Part shown: positions 29,932-38,099 of the stretch, in pieces
Numbering within the stretch: the stretch's first letter is position 1
Layout: each line of letters starts with the position of its first letter
Origin: a virus
Strand: one strand, 5' to 3'
Length of the DNA: 42,730 bases
IMG/VR virus record: IMGVR_UViG_3300032164_000026
Coordinates: 1-42,730 of that record
Made by a program: the position numbers and the translations under genes
The notes under the pieces: model-generated
Databases searched by the model: none
Seen by the model: only the letters and a program-made list of their open reading frames with translations
What the model was told of the DNA's origin: nothing

Positions 29932-31944
29932 TTGGCCACAAAAACAGAACCAAACGGTGAAGATAAGTCAGTCTACCTGTCGGAAGAAGAACGGCCGGAT
30001 CACATTGAATTCATAAAACGGCAGCGCCTCTTCCACCCCGTCGTAAAAGCGTACCACGGGAAATGGAAAGAGCTGATCGCCTGGAAAGAAGGCGACCAGT
30101 TCTCGGAGTGGAACGATCAGTCGGCCACGTTGAAGCCGGTCGAGCTGAAACTCCGGAAGAAGCGGGTCGTCATCAATCTCATGAAGCCCCTCGGAGAAGC
30201 CATCGAGGGAAAAGTGAACTTCGCCTACCAGATCGCCGGGATGCCGAACTCCGGGGAGCTGGGGGACATCGAGGCGGCCGGGGTGGCGACAAGGTTCCTC
30301 TCCCACAACGACAGGGTCAACGAAGTCGAGTCGCTGATGGAGGAGATGAAGGGCGACCTGATCGACACCGGAAACGCCTGCATGGTCTGGACCTACGAGA
30401 AGGACTACTATGCCGACCTGCTGTCGACGGAGGCCGGGAAGCCCGTCCCCCGCAGGGAGAAGGCCGGAGAGGTCGTCTGCCACGTCCCGTCGATATTCAA
30501 CGTCCGCCCGGACCCGACAGCCCGGTCCAGAAAGACCATGCGGTGGTTCATCGAGTTTGCCGAAGTCGAGCGGTCCAAGATCCTCGAGGCCTTCCCGGGC
30601 GTCACGAAGGAAGAGCTCGACGGCCCGCAGGAAGACAAGGGCGGCCAGGGGAGCGAGGGGAGCCAGAAGTACAGCGGACTGAACGAGGACATCTCCGAGA
30701 AAGATCTCGACGAGAACACGGACATCCTGGCCTGGTACTGGGAAGCGAAAAGCGACAAGTACCCCAAGGGCCGTCTCATCATATCGAGCTCCAGGTGCGT
30801 TCTGCACGTAGGCCCCAACCCGGCGCTGGGAGAGATCCCGGCGTTCTTCTTCAAGTACAAAAGAGTGACGAACAAGTTCTGGGGCACGGGCCCGTTCTAT
30901 CACATCCAGGGGATCCAGCGGGAGTTCAACCGGGCCATCTCCATCATCTCCGAACACATCGAGGGGTGGAGAGCCAAGATGCTCATCCCCGAGGGATCTC
31001 TCACGCGCCAGGGCGCGATGACGATGGACTCCTTCGAACTGCTCGAATACGACCCGACCAGAGGGAAGCCGGAAGCGGCCAACATGCCGGAACTGTCTCC
31101 CCAGGTTATGGCCTGGAAGGACTTCCTGATGGCGGCCCTCAACACGGTCGCCAACGTTCACGAGGTCTCGTACTCGCAGCTCCCGAAGTATGCCAGCAGA
31201 GCGCCGGCTTCCCTCTTTTCGATGATGCTCGAACAGGAGAACCTGAAGATCGACCCGATGATCAAGCACATCAACAAGACCATCCGGGAGATGGCCACGT
31301 TCCGCCTCCAGCTCATGGATAGATACTACAAAACGGAGCGGATGGTCAAGGTCGTCGGCCTTAACAACCAGTCATCGATCGCCTACTTCAAGGGCGCGGA
31401 CCTCAATGGAAACTTCGACGTCGTCCTGGAGATCGGGGTCAGCATGAAGCAGTCCCGGATCATCCAGCAGCGCCTGCTCCTCGAGCTCTACGACAAGAAG
31501 ATCATCCAGGATCCGAACAAGTTCCTGAAGATGCTCGGAGACAACGCCATCGAAGAGGGCCTTCGCGAGGACATGATCGACGAAGCCCGGGCCAAGAAGG
31601 AAAACGCCGCCTTCATCAACGGGACGTGGGAAAAGAAGCGGGAAGACGGAGGGGTGTTCCTCTACGCTCACGACGACGACGCCGTCCATCTTTCCTGCCA
31701 CACCGACCTGGCCAAGACCGAGGAAGCCCAGCGCTGGCCCACGGATCAGTGGAACGGACTGCAGGGCCACATCCTCGCCCACATGCAGAAGATGCAGATC
31801 GCCGCGATGGGATCCATGCAGGCGCAGGCCGCGGTCCAGGTCCCGGGAGCGCCCGGGGCAGCTCCTCCTCCGCCCGCCACGATGGCCGAGGGGGCCCAGG
31901 CACAGCCTGAAGTTGTTCAAGAAACCGCCGCCACGGCGGTATAA
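29932..31944 (+). CDS. Portal protein
   Basis: 670 residues from TTG at 29932 (TAGGAGACACGGGA upstream). Length and pattern match podovirus-type portal proteins (about 600-730 residues). The segment VINLMKPLGEAIEGKVNFAY near residue 85 is typical of the wing region, GTGPFYHIQGIQREFNRAIS near 320-340 corresponds to the conserved stem, and the C-terminus ends in an Ala/Pro/Gln-rich tail after a helical barrel-like part (HILAHMQKMQIAAMGSMQAQ). The dodecameric portal forms the DNA channel and docks terminase. It lies between terminase and scaffold, the classical order. Confidence 0.85.
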   Translation: MATKTEPNGEDKSVYLSEEERPDHIEFIKRQRLFHPVVKAYHGKWKELIAWKEGDQFSEWNDQSATLKPVELKLRKKRVVINLMKPLGEAIEGKVNFAYQIAGMPNSGELGDIEAAGVATRFLSHNDRVNEVESLMEEMKGDLIDTGNACMVWTYEKDYYADLLSTEAGKPVPRREKAGEVVCHVPSIFNVRPDPTARSRKTMRWFIEFAEVERSKILEAFPGVTKEELDGPQEDKGGQGSEGSQKYSGLNEDISEKDLDENTDILAWYWEAKSDKYPKGRLIISSSRCVLHVGPNPALGEIPAFFFKYKRVTNKFWGTGPFYHIQGIQREFNRAISIISEHIEGWRAKMLIPEGSLTRQGAMTMDSFELLEYDPTRGKPEAANMPELSPQVMAWKDFLMAALNTVANVHEVSYSQLPKYASRAPASLFSMMLEQENLKIDPMIKHINKTIREMATFRLQLMDRYYKTERMVKVVGLNNQSSIAYFKGADLNGNFDVVLEIGVSMKQSRIIQQRLLLELYDKKIIQDPNKFLKMLGDNAIEEGLREDMIDEARAKKENAAFINGTWEKKREDGGVFLYAHDDDAVHLSCHTDLAKTEEAQRWPTDQWNGLQGHILAHMQKMQIAAMGSMQAQAAVQVPGAPGAAPPPPATMAEGAQAQPEVVQETAATAV

Positions 31945-31969
31945 AATTTAACAGGAGGACCCCAGTATC

Positions 31970-33085
31970 ATGACCGAACAGATCGAAGGCCAAGCTACAG
32001 AAAAGCAGCCTGTCGCCGAAGAAAAGAAGCCCGGATTCAACGAGCTTTACAGCAAGGGATGGGACGAGATCGAAGCCGACGAGGCAGCCGCGGGCGCCGG
32101 CAAGCCGGCCGAGAAGACCCCCATGCAGAAGCTCGAGTCCGACTGTCCGGACTGCCCGGGCGGAAAATTCTACAAGGTCATCAAGCACAACGGGAAGGAC
32201 GTGGGGATCAAGACCGAGAAGGAATACAACGACTACGTCCAGCAGGGGTTCGATTACACCAGGAAGACCCAGGCCCTGGCGGAAGAGCGGAGGAAACTCG
32301 AATCCGAAAAAGAGGCGGGCAAGAGCGAAATGCAGAAGCTCATGGACCGCCTCGATCGGATGGAGAAAGGCTCCGTCACCAAGGCCGAAGGGGATAACGG
32401 CAAAGCCAAGCCTGCCGCGGAAACTGTCGGACAACAGCCTCAGACAGAGGCCCAGGAGTTCGAGGAGTGGGGCTTGGATCCCGAGTACGCGAGCAACTTC
32501 GAGAAGAAGCTCGTCAAGAACGCCGTCGAGATGAAGAGGGAGAACCAGGCGCTCAAGGAGCTGCAGCAGCTCTACTTCCTGAAGGAGATGACCAAGAACA
32601 TCTCCGGCGCCCTGGAGGATGCCGTGAAACAATTCCCTGTCGAGGACATCCTCGACGAAAAAGGGGAGAGCGTCACGGGCCAGCAGGTCATCTCGGCGTT
32701 CAAGACCCTCGTCACGGACCCGGCGAACCAGAAGACCCCGGTGAGGGACCTGGCCAACCTGGCTGTCCGCCAAGTCCATGAAGCCCAGCAGAGAGCCAAG
32801 GGCATCGATGGATCGGTGAGCGAGGAAATGAGCCCGGCAGAATTCGCCAAGGCCCACCCGAAACTCTACGCCAGCATCTTGAAGACTGGCGGGAGAGAGG
32901 CCGTGGCGGATTTCATCGAGACGCAGGACGACCTGCCCCCTACGGTCCAGTCGCGTAAAGCGGACGTCTCGGCGATCGACAGGAATTCCAAGGGGAAACC
33001 GAAGTTCAGCGGATTGTCCGATGCCATCGACAGGGGCATGGACGATCCAGAAATCGAAGCACTATTTAACCAAGCAAGGAGATAA
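31970..33085 (+). CDS. Scaffolding protein
   Basis: 371 residues, ATG behind ACAGGAGGAC. Acidic and helical, Glu/Lys/Gln-rich, with a coiled coil (RRKLESEKEAGKSEMQKLMD) and an N-terminal CPDCPGG motif (about residues 55-62), which is unusual for a scaffold. It sits directly before the major capsid gene (2-nt gap), as scaffolds do. Scaffolds guide capsid assembly inside the prohead and leave before packaging. The cysteine pair could bind zinc or reflect redox sensitivity. No protease is visible nearby, so the scaffold probably leaves intact. Confidence 0.7.
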   Translation: MTEQIEGQATEKQPVAEEKKPGFNELYSKGWDEIEADEAAAGAGKPAEKTPMQKLESDCPDCPGGKFYKVIKHNGKDVGIKTEKEYNDYVQQGFDYTRKTQALAEERRKLESEKEAGKSEMQKLMDRLDRMEKGSVTKAEGDNGKAKPAAETVGQQPQTEAQEFEEWGLDPEYASNFEKKLVKNAVEMKRENQALKELQQLYFLKEMTKNISGALEDAVKQFPVEDILDEKGESVTGQQVISAFKTLVTDPANQKTPVRDLANLAVRQVHEAQQRAKGIDGSVSEEMSPAEFAKAHPKLYASILKTGGREAVADFIETQDDLPPTVQSRKADVSAIDRNSKGKPKFSGLSDAIDRGMDDPEIEALFNQARR

Positions 33086-33087
33086 CC

Positions 33088-34389
33088 ATGTCAGTCGCTC
33101 AGTTGAGCACCGCGGCACTCAATAAGCTCTTCCTGGAGTTCATCAAACCCGGGCTCGAGCAGGAATTCTACATCAACACCACGATCTACAACCGCTTCAA
33201 GACGAACACCGAGGCCTGCATGGGCAAGTACGGCGTCCTGAAGCTCCTCACGGCTTCCGCGAAGTCGGCCCGGCCCTCTTCCAGCCCCACGTTCCCCTCC
33301 GCCAAGCAGAGCACCTACGACGAATTCATCATGTACATGAAGCGCGGCATGTACGCGACCCTCCAGTTCGACGGCCTCGCCGTCGCGGTCGGCAAGGGCA
33401 AGGGCGCGGTCAAGGACCTGGTCAAGGCCGAGACCGAGTCGATCATGCTCTACATCCCCCACAAGCTCAACAAGCAGTTCTGGGGCGACGGGAGCGGTCG
33501 GCTCGCCCAGCTCTACGCCTCGATCACCGGAGCCGTCACCGGCTATGTCGACGGCCCGCTCTTCGGTCAGGACTCCTCGGGCCTGACCCCCTTCTCGCGC
33601 TACATCGCGGAAGGCATGTCGGTCGACATCTACGACATGTCCGGAAACCTCGAGGCCGAAGACATCGAGATCTCCACGATCGTCGAGGGCACGACCTACG
33701 ACACCCTGACCTTCGCCGAGACGATCACGGCGTCCAACAACGCCTACCTCTTCGACCACGACACCTACGCGGCGTCCGAAGCGGCCGGCGTCGGGGTCCC
33801 CATGGGACTCTACGGCATCATCAACTCCGCCAACCCGTACATCGGGATCACCGCCTCCACGGCCTTCCAGAACATCAACCGCGCCGCCAAGACCTGGGCG
33901 CAGGCGCAGGTGTTCAACATGGATCCGGCCGGCGGGACGACCAAGACGGTCATCACCTCCAAGAAGATCCTGGAGGCCGTCCAGAAGCTCGAGCGGTACG
34001 GCACCGTCAACGTCATCATCTCCAACGACTACATCTGGAGAGCCTACTACTCCATCCTCGAGGCCGACAAGACCATGCCCAACGAACCCGCGTTCTGGGG
34101 CGGCTGCGCCGGTCTGTCGTTCTACGGCGGCAAGTCCAAGCGGATCCCCATGATCTACGACGAAGACTGCCCGGACAACCGGGTGTACTTCATCGACGAC
34201 AAGCGGATCCAGATCATCGCCCCCGAGAGCGGCGGGATGGACTGGCTCCCCGGAGAGTCGGGCAACATCCTCTCCCGCGTCCAGGGCAAGGACGAGTACT
34301 CCGCGAACCTTCGCTGGTACTACAACATGTCCACCAACCTGCCCAAGGCGCTGGGTGTTATCACGTACGTCAAACACGCCGAAGCGTAA
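33088..34389 (+). CDS. Major capsid protein
   Basis: 433 residues, ATG behind AGGAGATAACC. Position after portal and scaffold, size, and the very regular, GC-optimised codon use (expected for the most abundant protein) identify it. The fold is presumably HK97-like: an N-terminal helical part, an extended E-loop-like region (~60-85, RPSSSPTFPSAKQSTYDEFI), a central GIINSANPYIGITASTAFQN, and a C-terminal domain ending in MSTNLPKALGVITYVKH. A beta-rich stretch at ~165-235 (VTGYVDGPLFGQ, then IVEGTTYDTLTFAETITASN) could be an inserted surface domain. Family-level name not certain. Confidence 0.85.
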   Translation: MSVAQLSTAALNKLFLEFIKPGLEQEFYINTTIYNRFKTNTEACMGKYGVLKLLTASAKSARPSSSPTFPSAKQSTYDEFIMYMKRGMYATLQFDGLAVAVGKGKGAVKDLVKAETESIMLYIPHKLNKQFWGDGSGRLAQLYASITGAVTGYVDGPLFGQDSSGLTPFSRYIAEGMSVDIYDMSGNLEAEDIEISTIVEGTTYDTLTFAETITASNNAYLFDHDTYAASEAAGVGVPMGLYGIINSANPYIGITASTAFQNINRAAKTWAQAQVFNMDPAGGTTKTVITSKKILEAVQKLERYGTVNVIISNDYIWRAYYSILEADKTMPNEPAFWGGCAGLSFYGGKSKRIPMIYDEDCPDNRVYFIDDKRIQIIAPESGGMDWLPGESGNILSRVQGKDEYSANLRWYYNMSTNLPKALGVITYVKHAEA

Positions 34390-34401
34390 GCAGGAGCCAA
34401 C

Positions 34402-34746
34402 ATGTTCGAAGCAGCAAGAACACTCTACGAGATCCTCAAAGTCAGCGCGAAACTCATCCTCGGCTCCCACGTCAGTTCGACGGACGCAGGGGCGATCTCC
34501 ACAGACTACCCGGTGACGGTCCTCACCAACACCGCTGCCGCAACCAGGACCCTGAAGGGCGGACGGCAGGGCCAGGTCAAGATCATCATCTGCGTCACGC
34601 GGACGGTCGGGGACATCGTCCTGACTCCCAGCTACCTGGCCAACGGCGACACGATCACGTTCAACACATCCGGCGACGCGGTCGTTCTCATTTTCTACGC
34701 CGGTCAATGGAACATCATCGCCAACTACGGCTGTACTATCGGATAG
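34402..34746 (+). CDS. Small head protein, first of a duplicated pair (decoration-like)
   Basis: 114 residues, ATG behind AGGAG. It shares its start MFEAAR, the KLILG segment, and matching strand positions (PVTVLTNTAAATRTLKGGRQ, then DIVLTPSYLANGDTITF) with the next gene, so the two arose by tandem duplication. The body after the first ~20 helical residues is beta-rich. Placement directly after the capsid gene suggests a decoration or head-stabilising protein. No family is recognised. Confidence 0.55.
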   Translation: MFEAARTLYEILKVSAKLILGSHVSSTDAGAISTDYPVTVLTNTAAATRTLKGGRQGQVKIIICVTRTVGDIVLTPSYLANGDTITFNTSGDAVVLIFYAGQWNIIANYGCTIG

Positions 34747-34764
34747 TAGGCGGGGAGGAAGACC

Positions 34765-35106
34765 ATGTTCGAAGCAGCGAGAGCTCTAATTCAGATCGTA
34801 AAGGTCGCCTCCAAGCTGATCCTCGGGGTGGACGCTTCCATCGTAGCGGGGGCAATCGACCCTCACGTTCCCGTGACGTTCATAACGACCGCGGGGGCCG
34901 AGGCGAGATCCCTGAAGAACGGGTCCCCCGGCGCACTCAAAATCATCGTCGACTTATCGCATGGCGGAAACTGTACCATCACGCCAACCAATTTGGCAAA
35001 TGCTACTACCATCGTGCTTGGTTCGGCCGGGTGCTGCTGGATCGGCTTCATGTACCAGAACGAATGGGTGACGGTCCACACCTACGGGACGGTCACGGTC
35101 GCATGA
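34765..35106 (+). CDS. Small head protein, second of the duplicated pair
   Basis: 113 residues, ATG behind GGGAGGAAGACC. Shares with the preceding protein the N-terminal MFEAARA, VKVASKLILG and the LANATTIVLGSAG strand region; the middle differs (LSHGGNCTITPTN). Two adjacent cysteines (CCWIGF) are specific to this copy. It probably takes part in the same structure, perhaps as an alternate subunit. The gene is followed closely by a terminator-like hairpin (35113-35151), so expression of the two copies with the capsid protein may be raised relative to downstream genes. Confidence 0.55.
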   Translation: MFEAARALIQIVKVASKLILGVDASIVAGAIDPHVPVTFITTAGAEARSLKNGSPGALKIIVDLSHGGNCTITPTNLANATTIVLGSAGCCWIGFMYQNEWVTVHTYGTVTVA

Positions 35107-35112
35107 TTCACC

Positions 35113-35151
35113 GGGGCGGGATGGTACTCCTAATGCCACCCGCCCCATTTT
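35113..35151 (+). terminator. Intrinsic-type terminator after the capsid/decoration genes
   Basis: GGGGCGGG (35113-35120) pairs with CCCGCCCC (35139-35146); an inner TGG/CCA pairing (22-24 with 36-38) extends the stem past a bulged A. ATTTTCT follows. It begins 7 nt after the stop codon of the second small head gene. Confidence 0.6.
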
Positions 35152-35177
35152 CTCCACGCGCATAGGAGGCGCGAACG

Positions 35178-35957
35178 ATGCCTTATCTCAAGACTATGTG
35201 GGATCCGTCCGGAACGAACCGTCTCCTTATCACAAGGGACGGCGCCGGACTCGAAATCAGAAACAACAGGATGGACGTCAAGGACTCGAACGGCGGGTCC
35301 AGGGTCCTCACCATTTCAGGCTCCTGCGTCGGGGTTGTCGAAAACTCGCAGGGGGCCCTCTTCGTCACCCTGGCCCGGGGGCCTGGGTACATCACCACGA
35401 GCTGGGGCGGAGCGGAAGACCTGGCCTGTCGCATTCAGGTCAGCAACTATGCTCTCCAGACCGCATCGTACGGCGGCATGCGGGCCCTGTACGTCTATGC
35501 CCGTCAGTACTCCGGCGGGAGCATGGCCAACATCTACGCTGCCCTGATCAGCGCGGACGACCGCGGGTCGGGAGCATCGGTCTCCACGATCCAGACCCTG
35601 ACCGTCGCCCTGAGGGTGAACGGCATTGCCTCCGCGGTGGCCAACGTCCTCGTCGTCGAGGACAACAGCCAGGGCTCGATCACCCCGGTGACGTGCATCG
35701 GGACGGCCATGATCAGGATCCGGTCGAATCAGCCCATCGCGACGGGCATCAGAAAAACCTGTATCCACTTCGAGACCAGCGGGTCCGGATCCGGGTGGAC
35801 GCACGCCTTCTCTTTCCAGACGGCCACGGGCCTCGAAGGCTTCACCGCGGTCGCGGACAAGGCTGTCAAGGGGAACATCGACGGCTACATCAAGGTCTTT
35901 GACGTGGCGACGAACCAGACGCTCTATATCGCGCTGTACGACACGGTTCCCTCGTAA
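35178..35957 (+). CDS. Beta-rich virion protein, possible head decoration or fibre protein
   Basis: 259 residues, ATG behind ATAGGAGGCG. Beta-strand-rich with Gly/Ser/Thr turns throughout (RIQVSNYALQTASYGGMRAL, then VALRVNGIASAVANVLVVED and GYIKVFDVATNQTLYIALYD). The repeated strand pattern around a DGYIKV motif is common in phage and viral surface proteins. It lies between two terminators, so it may be expressed as its own unit. Whether it covers the capsid or forms a head fibre cannot be told; the family is not recognised. Confidence 0.55.
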   Translation: MPYLKTMWDPSGTNRLLITRDGAGLEIRNNRMDVKDSNGGSRVLTISGSCVGVVENSQGALFVTLARGPGYITTSWGGAEDLACRIQVSNYALQTASYGGMRALYVYARQYSGGSMANIYAALISADDRGSGASVSTIQTLTVALRVNGIASAVANVLVVEDNSQGSITPVTCIGTAMIRIRSNQPIATGIRKTCIHFETSGSGSGWTHAFSFQTATGLEGFTAVADKAVKGNIDGYIKVFDVATNQTLYIALYDTVPS

Positions 35958-35964
35958 TCTCAAC

Positions 35965-35984
35965 GGGGGCCCTTCGGGGCCCCC
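35965..35984 (+). terminator. Strong hairpin terminator with UUCG loop
   Basis: GGGGGCCC (35965-35972), the stable TTCG tetraloop, and GGGCCCCC (35977-35984) form a perfect 8-bp stem, followed by TATCTTATCTT. It lies 8 nt after the upstream stop and before the ribosome site of the next gene. Confidence 0.65.
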
Positions 35985-36005
35985 TATCTTATCTTGGAGG
36001 TTTTT

Positions 36006-36422
36006 ATGACTGATGTAACCACGAAGAAACTGGGGATCCGGGACCGCCTTATCATCCCGAGCATTCTCCCGGGACAAGGCGGAATGGTCGCCCAGCGCGT
36101 CTGCAAGGACATCAGGAAGAAGGTCGGACTCACGCAGGACGAGATGAAACTCGTCAACATGAGAGACGTCCAGCTTCCCAACAACCAGTCTACGGTCATG
36201 TGGGACACCCACAAGACAGAGACCGTGGACGGGGTCGAGGTGAAGGTCCCGATCGCGGAGCCGATCATCGAGGTCAGCTTCACGGGGGCCGAGCTGAAGA
36301 TCATCGCCGAGCAGATCAGCAAGCTGGACAAGCAGGGAAAGATCACCCCGGAGACACTCGAGACATGCGAAAAATTTCTGGATCCCCAGCCAGAACCAGA
36401 TACCCCGGAAGAAACGGAGTAA
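36006..36422 (+). CDS. Small conserved structural-region protein
   Basis: 138 residues from ATG at 36006 behind GGAGG; a TTG four codons earlier overlaps the ribosome site and is disfavoured. Soluble, with a basic N-terminal half (LGIRDRLIIPSILPGQGGMV) and a helical C-terminal half (GAELKIIAEQISKLDKQGKI) ending in a Pro/Glu tail. Proteins of this type (with QDEMKLVNMRD-like helices) occur among head-tail genes of phages from anaerobes and other bacteria, of unknown role. The next gene overlaps its end by 58 nt in another frame. Confidence 0.5.
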   Translation: MTDVTTKKLGIRDRLIIPSILPGQGGMVAQRVCKDIRKKVGLTQDEMKLVNMRDVQLPNNQSTVMWDTHKTETVDGVEVKVPIAEPIIEVSFTGAELKIIAEQISKLDKQGKITPETLETCEKFLDPQPEPDTPEETE

Positions 36423-36796
36423 CGGTCCCAAGCTGGTTTGCCCGGGAGCTAAGTCTCATCGACGAAAGGTACTACGTCACCTGGGACGTTGACAACGGGT
36501 ATTATCGTATCCAGCTCGACGTCTACCAGCTCGTCAATGTGGGTAAGGAGATCGTACGGATCAACCACCCGCTGACCCGGGCCGTGTTCGACGACTTCGA
36601 CAGGCGCGTCCTCGACGACATGCAGAAGAGGAAGTGGATCAACCGCCACTTCCGGACGAACGACCGCTACTACAAGTGGCTCAAGGCCCAGGACGATGAG
36701 CGGAAGGCCAAGGAGCACGAGAACGCGACGGACATGATGGCCGAGGGGATCATCAAGATGGACCGCATGGAGAACACGAAGACGTTCACGTACTAG
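36365..36796 (+). CDS. Unknown protein encoded in the head-tail gene run
   Basis: 143 residues from ATG at 36365, with GGAG about 13 nt upstream; the longer frame back to 36200 is a shadow. After ~20 basic residues the sequence reads PSWFARELSLIDERYYVTWD and NGYYRIQLDVYQ, then RAVFDDFDRRVLDDMQKRKW, with a charged helical C-terminus. The PSWF...LIDxRYYVTWD arrangement resembles small conserved phage proteins encoded among head-tail genes. No catalytic motif is visible. The long overlap with the preceding gene in another frame (58 nt) is unusual for this genome. Confidence 0.55.
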   Translation: MRKISGSPARTRYPGRNGVTVPSWFARELSLIDERYYVTWDVDNGYYRIQLDVYQLVNVGKEIVRINHPLTRAVFDDFDRRVLDDMQKRKWINRHFRTNDRYYKWLKAQDDERKAKEHENATDMMAEGIIKMDRMENTKTFTY

Positions 36797-36805
36797 GAGG
36801 GCTTC

Positions 36806-37072
36806 ATGGCTCTGAAGTTTCGGGTTATCCCGAAGGCCTGCAACGAGTGCGGTGTCTGCTACAAGGTCTGCTTGGACATCTCCCAGGCAATAGCCGAGGG
36901 CCCTCCATACGTCATAGACCCCGTTCTGTGCACGACCTGCAAAGAGTGCTATAACCAATGCCCGGTCCAGGCGATCGAAGAATATGAGTGGGAACCGGAA
37001 CCCCCGGACCCTCCCGCCCCCGAACCCGCCGGGCCGACCTTGACCCTTGGGCTTACTCTGAAAGATTCTTAG
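36806..37072 (+). CDS. 2x[4Fe-4S] ferredoxin-like protein
   Basis: 88 residues, ATG behind AGGAGGG. Two complete 4Fe-4S motifs are present: CxxCxxCxxxC at Cys12, 15, 18, 22 and again CxxCxxCxxxCP at Cys42, 45, 48, 52, in the classic bacterial ferredoxin order with AI after each cluster and YVIDP between them. In typical ferredoxins the first set's fourth Cys is followed by CP; here it is CL. A Pro/Glu-rich tail follows (residues ~60-80). Such proteins shuttle low-potential electrons, mainly in anaerobes. Here the gene sits among head-tail genes with normal ribosome sites on both sides. It may be a metabolic gene or an iron-sulfur virion component. Confidence 0.8.
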   Translation: MALKFRVIPKACNECGVCYKVCLDISQAIAEGPPYVIDPVLCTTCKECYNQCPVQAIEEYEWEPEPPDPPAPEPAGPTLTLGLTLKDS

Positions 37073-37081
37073 GAGGCCAAC

Positions 37082-37384
37082 ATGGCTAACGATGTGACAG
37101 GAGACAGGATTTGGATCATGGATACGGTGGCGGTCGTCGCCGACGCCGGAGAAGAGATCATCGTCAGGAAGCTCGTCTTCGCGCCAAACGCTATCGATGA
37201 CGACGTTCTCATCCAGGAGTACGGTCCGGACGCGGCCCTGAGGACGGCGATCAAGCTCAAGGCGAACCACACCGACGTCAACCTCGTGACGCTGGACTGG
37301 GGCCAGCAGGGGCGGAGGCTCAACGGGTTCAAGCTCGCCACGATCGACGGCGGAACTCTCGACGTCTATCTCGGCCTGAAGTAG
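37082..37384 (+). CDS. Small beta-rich protein of the head-tail run
   Basis: 100 residues, ATG behind AGGAGGCCAAC. Beta-strand-rich and compact (RIWIMDTVAVVADAGEEIIV, then LVFAPNAIDDDVLIQEYG), ending in GGTLDVYLGLK. Similar short proteins in phage structural operons often act as minor virion or decoration proteins, by analogy. There are no cysteines or membrane segments. It lies between the ferredoxin-like gene and a head-tail adaptor-like gene. Confidence 0.5.
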   Translation: MANDVTGDRIWIMDTVAVVADAGEEIIVRKLVFAPNAIDDDVLIQEYGPDAALRTAIKLKANHTDVNLVTLDWGQQGRRLNGFKLATIDGGTLDVYLGLK

Positions 37385-37391
37385 GTCGCCC

Positions 37392-38099
37392 ATGACAACG
37401 GCAGAGATCCTGGCATCGATCAGGAACCTGGTCAACGAGCAGTCCACGGACGCGGGAGCACTCCTGAGTGACGCGGGGAACCTCCTCGACTTCGCCTCAG
37501 ACGCTTCGGAGCAGGTCGTGTTGGACCTCCTGCCCCACATGCCCCACATGTTCTGCGTCACGGAAGACGTGAACCTGATCGCCAACACGGGGTCATACGC
37601 GGTCACCGCGGAGTTCCTCCAGGTGTACAAGGTCGAGCGCAACGTGACGGGGAAGAGCCCGAAAGAGATCCCCATCATCGACCCGCTGAAGCACCAGTTC
37701 TACGCGAAGACCGGTGAGACGCAGGAGTATCCGTGGGGCGTGTGGTTCCAGGGAAAGACGATGTACTGCCGGCCGACCCCAAGCAAGAGCACGACGGCCT
37801 ACATCAAACTCTACCTGGTCGTCCCGGAGGCCGCTGTAATGCCCGTGGCCGGGCCGACGTACATCCCCCGGATCGCCCACCGGCTCATCGTGTACTGGGG
37901 CGCCTATCTCGCTGCCACGTCGATCGGCGTCGACCCTACCCGTTACCTCGTCCTCTACCAGAAACGCCTTCAGCAGACGCTCAAGGTCTGGAGGGATCGC
38001 TACCAGCAGGAGCCGCGGTTCATTCGGGAGTCCGTCCTGGACCGCATGGTCTACGACGATCGTGAACCCTACTACTACGACACGGAGTGGCCCGACTGA
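37392..38099 (+). CDS. Head-tail connector/adaptor protein (gp4/tail tube A-like)
   Basis: 235 residues, ATG at 37392 with a weak ribosome site. The N-terminal helices (EILASIRNLVNEQSTDAGAL) and the helix-strand pattern that follows (DASEQVVLDLLPHMPHMF, then EFLQVYKVERNVTGK) with a YPWGVWFQGKTMYCRPTPS strand are typical of podovirus head-tail adaptor and nozzle-A proteins. A helical C-terminus follows (YLVLYQKRLQQTLKVWRDRY). These form the ring between portal and tail tube. The next gene starts in a TGATG overlap with its stop and encodes the tube/nozzle-type protein, the usual order. Confidence 0.7.
   Translation: MTTAEILASIRNLVNEQSTDAGALLSDAGNLLDFASDASEQVVLDLLPHMPHMFCVTEDVNLIANTGSYAVTAEFLQVYKVERNVTGKSPKEIPIIDPLKHQFYAKTGETQEYPWGVWFQGKTMYCRPTPSKSTTAYIKLYLVVPEAAVMPVAGPTYIPRIAHRLIVYWGAYLAATSIGVDPTRYLVLYQKRLQQTLKVWRDRYQQEPRFIRESVLDRMVYDDREPYYYDTEWPD

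Noticed and set aside
29968-31269. 433-codon minus-strand frame opposite portal
   Set aside because: Shadow of the portal gene's codon pattern; no domain or start signal.
33091-34707. 538-codon minus-strand frame opposite the major capsid gene
   Set aside because: Shadow of the GC-rich, codon-biased capsid gene; Asp/Val/Gly-rich product without domains and no ribosome site.
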